NCBI GenBank assembly: GCA_033439765.1
Contig: JAULSN010000002.1
Span: 7,006,001-7,070,000 of the forward strand
Reading direction: 5' to 3'
Length of the DNA: 64,000 bases
Source of the DNA: Lasiosphaeria ovina
Taxonomy: Eukaryota; Ascomycota; Sordariomycetes; Sordariales; Lasiosphaeriaceae
The translations under genes and the position numbers were made by a program. Of this stretch, positions 42,875-51,838 are shown piece after piece; positions within the stretch are counted from its first letter, which is position 1; each line of letters opens with the position of its first letter. Below the pieces are notes generated by a model. It was not told the DNA's origin and did no database searches. It saw only the letters and a program-made list of their open reading frames with translations.

Positions 42875-43299
42875 TTTGAGAAGATCATCAATGACGCGAT
42901 AGACGAATCCACGGACCTCTATCTGTATGGATGCCCGCAATACATTATCCACGATAAGATACTAGAGTGTTGCCGCGCTGTTCAGCTGCAACGATCTCTC
43001 GAATGGATGAAAGACTATAGTCGGTGCGAAAAAAAAATCTTGCGCCGGTTGTACCCTCGTTTGCTTCTAGCTGGTTCTATGATTTGTTGCGCCGAGCTTT
43101 TCGAGACATTGCCCACAGGGTGGTTGCGAAGCACTTTATTCCGGTGTATGCATTCCAAGACGCGGTTCCAGGAACCGGACTGCAGCAAGCCATCAAGGTG
43201 CAGAGTGGTCTTATGATGGAGAAAAAGGCTCACCTTGACCCCATATTCCCTGCCGCTCGAGCAGTGGGTGGCAAACACGCAACTGATCTGCCCAATTAA
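42875..43299 (+). pseudogene. Relic G of the same protein family
   Basis: From about 42875 a frame reads FEKIINDAIDESTDLYLYG, which parallels FGVIIEKGIDESLKDLY of gene B, and continues to SLEWMKDYSRCEKK, parallel to the EEW..EYPEF core. At a run of nine A (43029-43037) the trace moves to the frame of SWFYDLLRRAFRDIAHRVVA and stops at 43299. There is no credible ATG in frame. I interpret it as a decayed copy. Confidence 0.5.
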
Positions 43300-43584
43300 C
43301 ATGCAGATGTCAATCGCCCCCAAAAGCGGTGCTGACTGTGTTACCGCATTTCCAAGCTAATTATTCGACCTCGCGACCCCAAATACGACGATCACCAATA
43401 AGTGCATAAGGAGTGATGCTCAATGACGAGACTGCACAGCTGAATCCGAGCAAAAGCGACTGGCTAATGTACAATACATGTACGTATAACTTGCCTTGTT
43501 CATGCCCGAGGAAAATTCCTTGCCCCCCCCGCACAAGCAATTAGAATCTGCTTCTCTCAACATGTAAAATCCACTTCTCTCAAG
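43300..43584. promoter_or_regulatory. Promoter/leader of the membrane protein gene
   Basis: Short spacer containing a C9 run near 43526 and the leader just before ATG 43585. Nothing else recognised. Confidence 0.4.
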
Positions 43585-45355
43585 ATGCAGTTACTCGGCG
43601 ACTCTCATTCCTTGACAACCTTCATCCTTGTGGGCACCGCCCTTTTAGCACCCAGAGCTAGCACGGCATTCGACTTCCTCCAGACACACGACGGCTACCG
43701 CGTCGATTCCATCACCGAAGACCAATTCCTCGCCGCCCCGTTCTCCCAACTCTGCCATTCGAGAAGCTGCTTCAAAGACTGCCTCGACCACGCGCGCCTC
43801 TTCCAAGCTGTGCCCGACTACATCAACGCCACGGTCCAAGACTATGGACAGCCCGAGAACGGGAGGGGCGGCAATGTCAGCGTGACACTCTTCGGGGTCT
43901 GCACCAATTTCCTCAGCGCGCACAAGCTGGTAGACGCGGGCGGCGCCGAGCTGGACCCGATCCGGCCGTTCTTCACAATTGAGAAACACGTCCTTGGGGT
44001 GACCGACCCTTTCAGACAGGTTGCGTTGGGCGTCGCGGCTTGCGTCTCGGACACATGTGGTCAGACTCGCAACCCATCTCAGTGCAGGGCAGCGTGCGGG
44101 CTGAGGAGCCTGCTGAAGAACGATGTCCGAGCCATTGAATGGGAGGGGGCCATGTTAGATTGCACGAGGATGCTGTGCAAATCCGCCCAGGTCCTACCGT
44201 ATGCAAATCAGGATGTTCTCGGTATCGGCGTCAGTGCCTTCCACCATCCGCAATTTCCTAATTACCTAACATAAGAATGAGAAATGCATTAACAGAATTC
44301 CTCTGCAGGTTCTAATATCCTACTATATCCAAGGAATCCTGCTTCTAGTTGCTGCCGCCGGAGTGCTTGTTTCATGGGCATGCCGACTTTTGCTTGGTCA
44401 GGGCGGCATCAACTCCTCGGTGGTGCAGAAGCTCAAGAGCCCCATGGCCACCTTCCTAACAGCGGAGACATATTTTAGCAGTAAGCCGATCCAATCTACT
44501 ACCCATGAGAGAGGGCAGCCATGCCATGACGCCTACAAATCGCTGACATACATCGGCCGACCACACACAGTTTCTACTGCAATCGCCGCCTTCATCCTGA
44601 GTCCGCGAGCAATCGATCCCCTCAACGGCTACGCGCTCATGGTAGTCGCCATTGTGGGGTGCCTATGCCCCGTGTTCACGCTGCTGCTCCTTCACTGCCT
44701 CAACGCCGCACGAGTTACTAGATTCGGCACTGCCTTGACGCTCACCAGCTGGCTCTTGAACACGGTCGTCTTCTTCATGTTGCTGCCGAACCTCTCGACG
44801 TTTGGCGATAACGTTGCCGAAGACGCGCTGAAGCAGCTATTCTCCGTCCCGACCTGCGGCGATTCCTCCGCCATGTCTCTGTGTCAGCAGCTGACAGGAG
44901 ATAACCCCCTGCAGAGTCTCACCGGGTTCTTCGAGAGGAGTTCGTGGACAAACATCCGCACCATCCCTGTGGTTTGGGCCCTCACGACAGTCATCCTACT
45001 TGTGATGGTGGCTGATGGAGCGCGGCACATTGACGTCGACCGTCTTCTGCATGGGAAGCAAACACCCGGGCCGAAGGAGGAAGAGACGAACTACAGCAGG
45101 CTTGACGAGACTCAACAACAGGAGAGTGATAGCAGCAGCCAAGAAGAACAAAGTCCTCGAACCGGGAGACTCATTGTTGCTGTTGTCTTCATCATGCTCT
45201 GCTCGGTTGGTCTCGGCTACAGTTTCCACATGGTGACGAGGTTCCGTGACGTCAACGCTATCGACACCCACGGCTGGTCCTTTGGCCAGGTGGTTGCTGC
45301 CGTGTTCTGGGTTCCCGTATTCTTGGACGTGGCACATTCCATGATCAGTGGCTGA
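43585..45355 (+). CDS. Membrane protein with signal peptide, Cys-rich ectodomain and six TM helices
   Basis: Two exons (43585-44229 and 44309-45355), in phase over a 79-nt intron, 563 residues. Residues 1-28 look like a signal peptide (TTFILVGTALLAPRASTA). The ~190-residue ectodomain has about 13 cysteines in pairs (LCHSRSCFKDC, ACVSDTCGQT, QCRAACG, DCTRMLC), typical of disulphide-rich fungal extracellular domains. Six hydrophobic helices follow (approximately residues 217-240, 291-336 as two, 345-367, 414-433, 478-500 and 525-548), with a cytosolic acidic loop between TM4 and TM5 (EEETNYSRLDETQQQESDSS). The layout recalls a surface receptor, but it has neither seven TMs nor a CFEM motif that I can place. 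It is embedded in the A-G gene cluster. Function unknown. Confidence 0.75.
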
Positions 45356-46043
45356 AGTCTCTCTCGCATATCCCGCTGGCATGTCTCTGTTGTGGATGGG
45401 GCGGGCAGACCCGCTCGATGAGGCTTGCCTTGTGTTGGGTTGGATAAGAACTAGGAGCGTATGTGACGGTTTAGAGAGACGCAGGGGGTATGTTCTTACG
45501 GTAGGAAATAAAGCGCAATGAATTGGAGGTTCCTTGCATCTAACCAACATAGTGGAGGACTGAAAGACTGCTCAACATGGCTCAGCCCGGCTCAGCCGAA
45601 GGCTGCAACAGCTCAGTTCCGAAAACGGAAGGATAAATTTGTGGTGTCGATTTCGGAGTTGTTTGTGAATTTAATGTTTCAACATCTACGTTTGCTGTTT
45701 GAGAGCGCTTGTCTACCTAAAAAGAATCACCTCAAATCTCTAACTAGAACCGTAGATGCTAGGCAAGCATAAAAACGCTGGGGTCCCCCGTTTAGGCTGT
45801 GGCACTGAGTGAGAAAAATCCAATTCAGTTACACCCTGGCGCGTTCGAGTACCGAGAGAACGAACCCAGACACCAACAGGAGTCGTATAACATCTACCTC
45901 CAGATCTTAGCGTCTATGAAACAGTCTTTGATTAGTTTCGGCTTCAGAAACACACGCGTTCAAACAGCAGGTAACCTCCTCCCCCCACCCCGTCGAAACA
46001 CAACAACGACTTTAAAACCATATGAAACTTAAGTCTCTCCAGG
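45356..46043. promoter_or_regulatory. Spacer, promoter and leader intron of D
   Basis: TGTTTCAACA lies at 45675-45684, 360 bp before the D start. The leader intron runs 45971-46042 (CAG|GTAACC ... TCTCCAG). No other gene. Confidence 0.55.
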
Positions 46044-46667
46044 ATGAGCAACCCCGTGCCCGTCTGGATCCAAGCCTTGCTGAGCTGGTATCTCGACGAC
46101 TCGGTCCGCCGAGTCAACAACCAGCTGCACTTTGCCTTCACCTACCTACAACCCGAGGGAAAACCCACGCTCTTCGACGCGGCGCTGCAGTGCTGCATCA
46201 ATGTGCTCCAGGACGAAATCATTTCTTGGCTCAGCAGACACCCCAAGTACGCGGCCGGGCACACGGACGAAGGCGCCGCCAAGTTTCACGCCAAGTTTGG
46301 CACCAAAGTACAACACATCTGCGAGGTCGCCAACCTCGTCCTAGAGGTCATGCACGCCAAGGTTGTGTTTCGCATGTTCCTTGGACAGCGAGATGATTTA
46401 AGGGAAACATTGAGGCGCTTGGAGCATCAGCAAGCGTACGCGGAAATGGCGTACTGGCCCGGCAACGAGCGCTTCGGCAATGCGGTTGAGAGCACTCGCA
46501 GGCTTGTCGCGCTCCAAGACATGAAGGAGCAGAAGTGCGCGGCAGAGTTCCGCCCGGCTGTACTGCTCGCCAGGCAACTGGCCGGCCTGTTGGACTTTGA
46601 GCCGTTTCCTGTCTGGGAGGAGAATAGTATTTCGGTGTCTGTGGGTGATCATTACCTGAAGATTTAG
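46044..46667 (+). CDS. Family member D: unrecognised 207-residue protein
   Basis: Single coding exon from ATG 46044, which follows the leader-intron acceptor by one base (CCAG|gATG). Core segments are WIQALLSWYLDDSVRRVNNQ, CCINVLQDEIISWLSRHPKY and FGTKVQHICEVANLVLEVMH, closely parallel to gene C and more loosely to A, B and E. The C-terminal third (LRRLEHQQAYAEMAYWPGNE...) is specific to D. No signal peptide or membrane helix. It is the best-preserved member for defining the family core. Function unknown. Confidence 0.75.
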   Translation: MSNPVPVWIQALLSWYLDDSVRRVNNQLHFAFTYLQPEGKPTLFDAALQCCINVLQDEIISWLSRHPKYAAGHTDEGAAKFHAKFGTKVQHICEVANLVLEVMHAKVVFRMFLGQRDDLRETLRRLEHQQAYAEMAYWPGNERFGNAVESTRRLVALQDMKEQKCAAEFRPAVLLARQLAGLLDFEPFPVWEENSISVSVGDHYLKI

Positions 46668-47186
46668 TTGGTTAATCACTTCAGGAGGTGTCTGGCAACA
46701 GGTGTTTGTCTTGTTTGCCGATGCAGCGGCGGACTGTTCACTGCCAATTACACAATTTCCCTGTCAAGGGCCAAGCCACGGCAAACTTCTGTTTTGGTAC
46801 AACGATTTAAGCAATTAAATATCGAATGTTGGTAGGAGGCCATGTGCAATTAGGATCGCTATCGCGCTTCCGAAACAGTCTTCTATCAATTCTACCGTAA
46901 GAAAGACCCGTGTTTGTTGGCATTTTACTGACCCATATTTTCATCTAATGCGGCTTTGTTCTGCATTGTGTCGGTGACTATTGTTGCTGCCTTGTTTTTT
47001 ATCAGCACATGTGGTTCTGTTCATATCGAGCTATCCTCTGCCCTGGAAAGAAAGTATAAAACGCTTCCTTGGTTCTTCACTTGGATTTCTTACTCAAGGC
47101 CATAACTGCCAACCCATTTTTCTAACCATCAACATTATCCAAGGAACTTGAAACTAATTAGTCGAACAACTCTCCCCTCTATCACA
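46668..47186. other. Spacer between D and E
   Basis: No gene supported; AT-rich around 46790-46850. No TGTTTCAACM element found at the distance seen for A, C and D. Confidence 0.45.
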
Positions 47187-47816
47187 ATGTCTCTTCCCTC
47201 TGTCACATTCTCTGTGATGCAGATACCCGAGGACCAAGTATTCGAGACCCCGCTATGGGTTGTTCAGACCCTCGACTGGATGATCTTGCGTCATGTCAAG
47301 GACGAGTATCGGCAAATCTTCATCGGCGACATCAAGATCCGGACAGAGCAGGCCATCCGGGAGATTCTTGAATTGGATGAATGGGCGGCCGACTATCCCG
47401 TCGAGTTCCTTGAAACCCGCGAGGAGCTCAAGGAATTCTTCGAGGAGTTCAACGATGAGTTTGATGAAGCCGTTCATGACATGGCAAACGTGCTTAACGC
47501 ATTCCTGGAAACTGAAAAGATCGCCCGGCAGATAGGCCACGAGCGATTGTCGTACGTCGTCCTGGACGACATTATCACTTCTTTGAGGCCGGGGGACGCG
47601 GTGAGAGCTAGCCAGGCAACGGCCCTGCAGCACAGTCCTACGAGTGCTACGACAATCGACGTGAATGAGGCTGACAAGGCGCGCAAAACCGCCATACTAC
47701 TTCGCAACTATTTCGTCAAGGCCACCCTGGGAATAACCACTAACCAGTTTGAGCTTGCTCGTAGACTGCTTATGCACGCGCCGCCCACAAGAACTCCTCA
47801 TTCTGAGCAGAGGTAA
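47187..47816 (+). CDS. Family member E: unrecognised 209-residue protein
   Basis: Start ATG 47187; a second ATG at 47217 is possible. The protein reads TPLWVVQTLDWMILRHVKDE, ILELDEWAADYPVEF and EFFEEFNDEFDEAVHDMANV, preserving the helix, [DE]-[IV]-L..W..[HY]P core and following amphipathic helix of gene B at lower identity. Acidic rather than basic. The printed end assumes no splicing; a consensus donor AG|GTAAGT overlaps the stop (47813) and an acceptor at 47900 would replace the last residue with a ~12-residue tail ending at 47937. No signal peptide. Function unknown. Confidence 0.65.
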   Translation: MSLPSVTFSVMQIPEDQVFETPLWVVQTLDWMILRHVKDEYRQIFIGDIKIRTEQAIREILELDEWAADYPVEFLETREELKEFFEEFNDEFDEAVHDMANVLNAFLETEKIARQIGHERLSYVVLDDIITSLRPGDAVRASQATALQHSPTSATTIDVNEADKARKTAILLRNYFVKATLGITTNQFELARRLLMHAPPTRTPHSEQR

Positions 47817-47937
47817 GTGCGTCGCCAGAACGGGTGGGCTTTGACCGTGGTTCTTTGTTCATTGCTGTCATGGCGTTTGTTCTGTTCCTGTCGTGTCAGC
47901 CTTTTCTACCAGATTAACATCATAACGGATTTATAAT

Positions 47938-48473
47938 TGAGAAAATTCATAGACTTAGCCTTATTCCTATTGAGCTTTGAAGTAAAAATGAATATTAATT
48001 AAAGGAACTTTGTTGCCCCCATTGCCGTGGGAAAATACTTGCTAGTTAGAACATAATTGAATCCGTTTAACCAGCCTCTCTCGCATCTTTGTGTCAACTC
48101 TACCTATTCGTAAAACCCATGTAAGGCCGACCAGTTTGCTTGTCATCGCATTAGCAGGTCATCGCCTCCCCACGTGAGAAGTTATGGTCAGGTGGCTGAG
48201 GGTGTTTGCTGCGGCGACTCACGCGTGCAACTGTTTCTGCACTGTTTCAACCTATTGCGAGTGCCTCACCGAGGGAGTCCCTCATATGTATTAAATAAGT
48301 ACTGCAACGGGTTTGAGGGGCTCTAGGTTTCTTTTTCTCCACCTAGGCAGCCCCTTCGAGGTGTCAATCGACCCTTGACCATACACAACACGGCATCAGG
48401 CACACCTAAATTTTGACTGCTATTTACTGAGCTTCCTTTCGCAACGCAATTATAGACTAATTCGGGGACTAGG
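47938..48473. promoter_or_regulatory. Spacer and promoter of F
   Basis: TGTTTCAACC at 48243-48252 is 222 bp before the F start. The F ATG is again preceded by an acceptor-like CTAG|g with a CTAAT branch-like sequence; the donor is uncertain. No other gene. Confidence 0.45.
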
Positions 48474-48864
48474 ATGGACATCGCCAGATTGGACGCGAAG
48501 ATCAGCGTCTTCATCAAGTTCGCAGTGGACTTGGCTCCGGGGAGCCTACGCCAAAGACAAGGTCCTGATGCAGCGGGTGGAGCGCGTCGTGAAGCGCACT
48601 GCCGGCCTCGAGCCACGCGTAGGGGCATCCATTTCCGACCTTATCAACGTCCCCTACCTTCACGCCGTCGTGCTCCCGCAAAGGTTCCACGGTCTCAAGA
48701 CAGTGCTCGACGACTTTGTCCAAGTCGACCAGGTCGCCGGCACCCTCGGATACCCCGCGCTCAATGTCGAAGTCCTTTCGAGTTTTGGGTCGTTCTTGGA
48801 CGAGTGTGATGAGGATGATGTGGAATACGGGGGTGAGGTGGTGCCCAAAATTAGTTTGGTCTAG
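48474..48864 (+). pseudogene. F: frameshifted small gene, doubtful family member
   Basis: ATG 48474 follows CTAG|g and reads DIARLDAKISVFIKFAVDLA. Near a GGGG run (48539-48542) the protein-like trace passes to another frame (AYAKDKVLMQRVERVVKRTA... to the stop at 48864). No intron explains this. Sequence similarity to A-E is weak; the grouping rests on the leader arrangement, size, upstream TGTTTCAACC and position in the cluster. Confidence 0.45.
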
Positions 48865-49725
48865 GCAGTGCGACACCTCAAAGAGTGCGTCGCCAACACA
48901 GGGTGGGCAACTCAGAACTAGTCATATTTTGCCAACTATTTGCTTTCTGACTGGGAGGAGACCAAGCATCTAATACAGGGTCGACTCCGTGTCTAAATCA
49001 CGCGATAGTTATTTTTTTGCGGTTGGGAGAGCGGAGAGCTAGCAATTGGTATTATTGGCATGACACCTACATAATGAAGATATGCCGATATGGGCCATTC
49101 CAATTACTGTTCTGCCATACGGCCCTTGAACATGATGGTTAAGGGAGAAAGAAAGACGATCAAATAACGCGTCAACAAGTAACCCTAACCCTGTCAATTC
49201 GTCTCGTTTCTAGCAGCAGACTTTTGACGACTAGCATTTGCCAAAGTTCCCTGTCTCAGTGTTTCACAGTGGCATGCCGGGGTCTCGGTGTAAACGGCGT
49301 CACCGCTAACTCCCTTTGCTTGTGGACGACCAGGCGCATGTGCAGGTTATTGGATCCCCTTTTCCCGGCTGGAGACTGGTCGTGAATTAATAATTCCGAG
49401 GATTTGGACTCGAACTGCACGCACAAGATCTGTACCCCATCGGTTTAATATGTCGTGGCAGCTAACAGGGAGACATATATCGGAATCAACGAAAAGGTGG
49501 GGCCAATGGAGAGTCAGAGATCTGTGGCGATTTAGGCGCAGCAGATCTTGGATCGCCCTGGCTCCCGGCTCCACCTGACTAGACCCGAAGCACGCTGATC
49601 TCCGCGACGTCATAGGGGCCGTCTTGAGCAGTGGGCCGCGGCAGCTAATCAATTTCTAACTGATCCAACGACGCCCAGCTCGGGACGCGTCCCTCGTCTC
49701 GCCCCGCAAAGCTGGATCCAGGAAA
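48865..49725. other. Spacer upstream of the MFS gene
   Basis: No gene supported. It contains a telomere-like AACCCTAACCC at 49181-49191. The last part is the MFS promoter and leader. Confidence 0.5.
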
Positions 49726-51422
49726 ATGCCCAAGCTGTCGCTTGCAGTGTCGCGCGGGGCACCCGGGGAGCGCAGGCTGGTGCACAAGATTGACTTCTTC
49801 ATCCTCACCTTTTGCTGTCTGAGTTACTTTCTCAATTATGTAGGTACCTGTGGTTTCCCCTTTTCGTTCCTGACGGGGCCAGAAACGGTCTGTTACTTTG
49901 CTGAAACTGGTTCCCAGCTCGACCGGTCCAACTTGTCCAATGCATACGTGTCGGGGATGAAGGAGGACCTCGGCTTTGAGGGCGACCAGCTGAACCAGAT
50001 CAATACGTGTTTTACCGTGGGGTGAGTTGAGCTGCCATCCAAGATACAGGCTAGACATGCGGGATAACGTTAATTAATGAAATCTAATCGAGAGACAAAG
50101 CTATGTCATCGGGCAGATCCCGTCCAACCTCATCCTCAACTATGTCAAGCCGCGGTACTTCTTCCCGGCCATGATGGTGGTGTGGGCGTGCCTGACCATG
50201 CTCACGGCGTCGGCACGCTCCCCCCAAGCCGTCATGGCCATCCGCTTCTTCCAGGGCATCGCCGAGTCGAGCACGTTCGTCGGCACTCACTACATCCTGG
50301 GGTCGTGGTACACGGAGCGCGAGCTGGGCAAGCGCAGCGGCATCTTTACGGCCTCGGGGCTCGCCGGCACCATGATCGGCGGCTTCATCCAGAGCGGCAT
50401 CTACTCGAGCCTCAACAGCCGCCACGGCCTCGCCGGCTGGCGCTGGCTGTTCCTCGTCGACGGCCTCATCACCCTGCCCGTCGCCCTCTACGGCTTCCTG
50501 CTGTTCCCCGACACCCCCGCCACCACCGCCGCCTGCTACCTGACCCCCGCCGAGCGCGCCCTCGCCGTCTCGCGCCTGCCCCCCGCCGACCACGCCTCGG
50601 CCAAGACCGCCGTCTTCTCGTGGGCCTTTGTCCGCTCCGTCCTCCCCTCCTGGGAATGGTGGGGCTTCGTCGTGCTGTGGATCATCGCCGGCGAGACCGA
50701 GTCCTTCTCGTCTAACTCACTACTAGCACTCTACATGAAAAACTCACCCACCACCATGTACTCCATCAAACAGCTCAACAACTACCCCACCGGCGTGCCA
50801 GTTGTCGGCATCGTCTCAACCCTGTTCTGGGCCACGCTTACCGACGCCGCCCGCGGCAAGCGCTACCTGGTCGGGTACTTCATCGCGGCCACGGGCGTGG
50901 CCACCAGCGCCATGGTGCTCGCCGCCGAGTCACACAACCCCGGTACCGCCCGGTCAGAGACTGTCGTGTTCGCCGCCTACTACTGGGCCGGCGCCGTCTA
51001 CGCGTGCCAGGCCACCTTCTTCGCCTGGGCCAACGACGCCATGCGCGCACGCGAGCCTGTGTTTCGCGCCGTTGTGCTGGCTGGTATGAATCTGGGGAGT
51101 AACTCCGTCAATGCCTGGTGGAGTATCCTCTTCTACGGCGCGTCCATGGCGCCGTGGTTTACGGTGAGTGTGCACGGTACTCCTCGTTTTGAGATTTTCG
51201 CGCGAGCTAACGTGAAGTCTCCCGCAGCGCGGCATGTACGCCATGATCGCCGTGTCGGTGGCGCTCGGAGTGTGGACCGCCGGGCTGGTGTGGGTGTCGG
51301 GCAGGGCCGAGGCGAGATCCGCTGCTGCCGGTGGCGACGGCCTGCACGAGGAGAGGGAGAGCGATGCCGACGTGTCGTTCCGCGAGGCGCGGGGCTACAA
51401 GCGAGAGCAGTCCTCTGTTTGA
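49726..51422 (+). CDS. MFS transporter, anion:cation symporter family (pantothenate transporter Liz1-like)
   Basis: Four exons (49726-49839, 49918-50021, 50101-51163, 51228-51422), all in phase, 491 residues, twelve predicted helices. It belongs to the Dal5/Liz1 group that imports carboxylate vitamins and similar anions at the plasma membrane. Diagnostic stretches: LDRSNLSNAYVSGMKEDLGF after TM1, INTCFTVGYVIGQIPSNLIL (TM2), RFFQGIAESSTFVGTHYILG and GKRSGIFTASGLAGTMIGGF, then GWRWLFLVDGLITLPVALYG closing the first half. These fit Liz1-type pantothenate carriers better than allantoate permeases. The C-terminal tail is charged and cytosolic. Substrate assignment is by motif only. Confidence 0.9.
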
Positions 51423-51838
51423 TTGGTGTTGTTGAGCATTGCAGGTGACAATTAGACATGGATTTCGATTATTATATTTTATATAGAGACTGTGTGCGGC
51501 CATCCCGTCGCTGCTGATTCCCCCTTTGCTGGGCATCGAACTAGGAGAAAGCCAGTGGACCCCGTCTCCCCTATGTGAAAATGGAAGCCCCGGTAAGCAG
51601 CAAACAGTGAGACAGAAGCAGTCCCTTGCTCAACATGGTTCAGCCAAAGGAAAGAAAACCCGTGCTCTTCATCTCTTCAGTATGTCAGTGATGGCAGAAG
51701 CCGACTATCTAGGTACTCTGTCGAGGCGATCTGGTCGCGCCCCAAAAGGCCCACGGATCGGAGGCCGGATCCTCTTTCTGTGGGCAGCGGTACATGGTCA
51801 GCGTGGTGTTAGGTGAGGTGAGGGCAAGTTGATGCGGG
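51423..51838. other. Convergent 3' spacer
   Basis: Between the MFS stop and the minus-strand BTB gene stop. No gene seen. Confidence 0.5.

Noticed and set aside
49405..49435. tRNA T-arm-like GTTCGAGTCC on the minus strand
   Set aside because: The flanking bases cannot form the T stem and no acceptor or anticodon arms are present.
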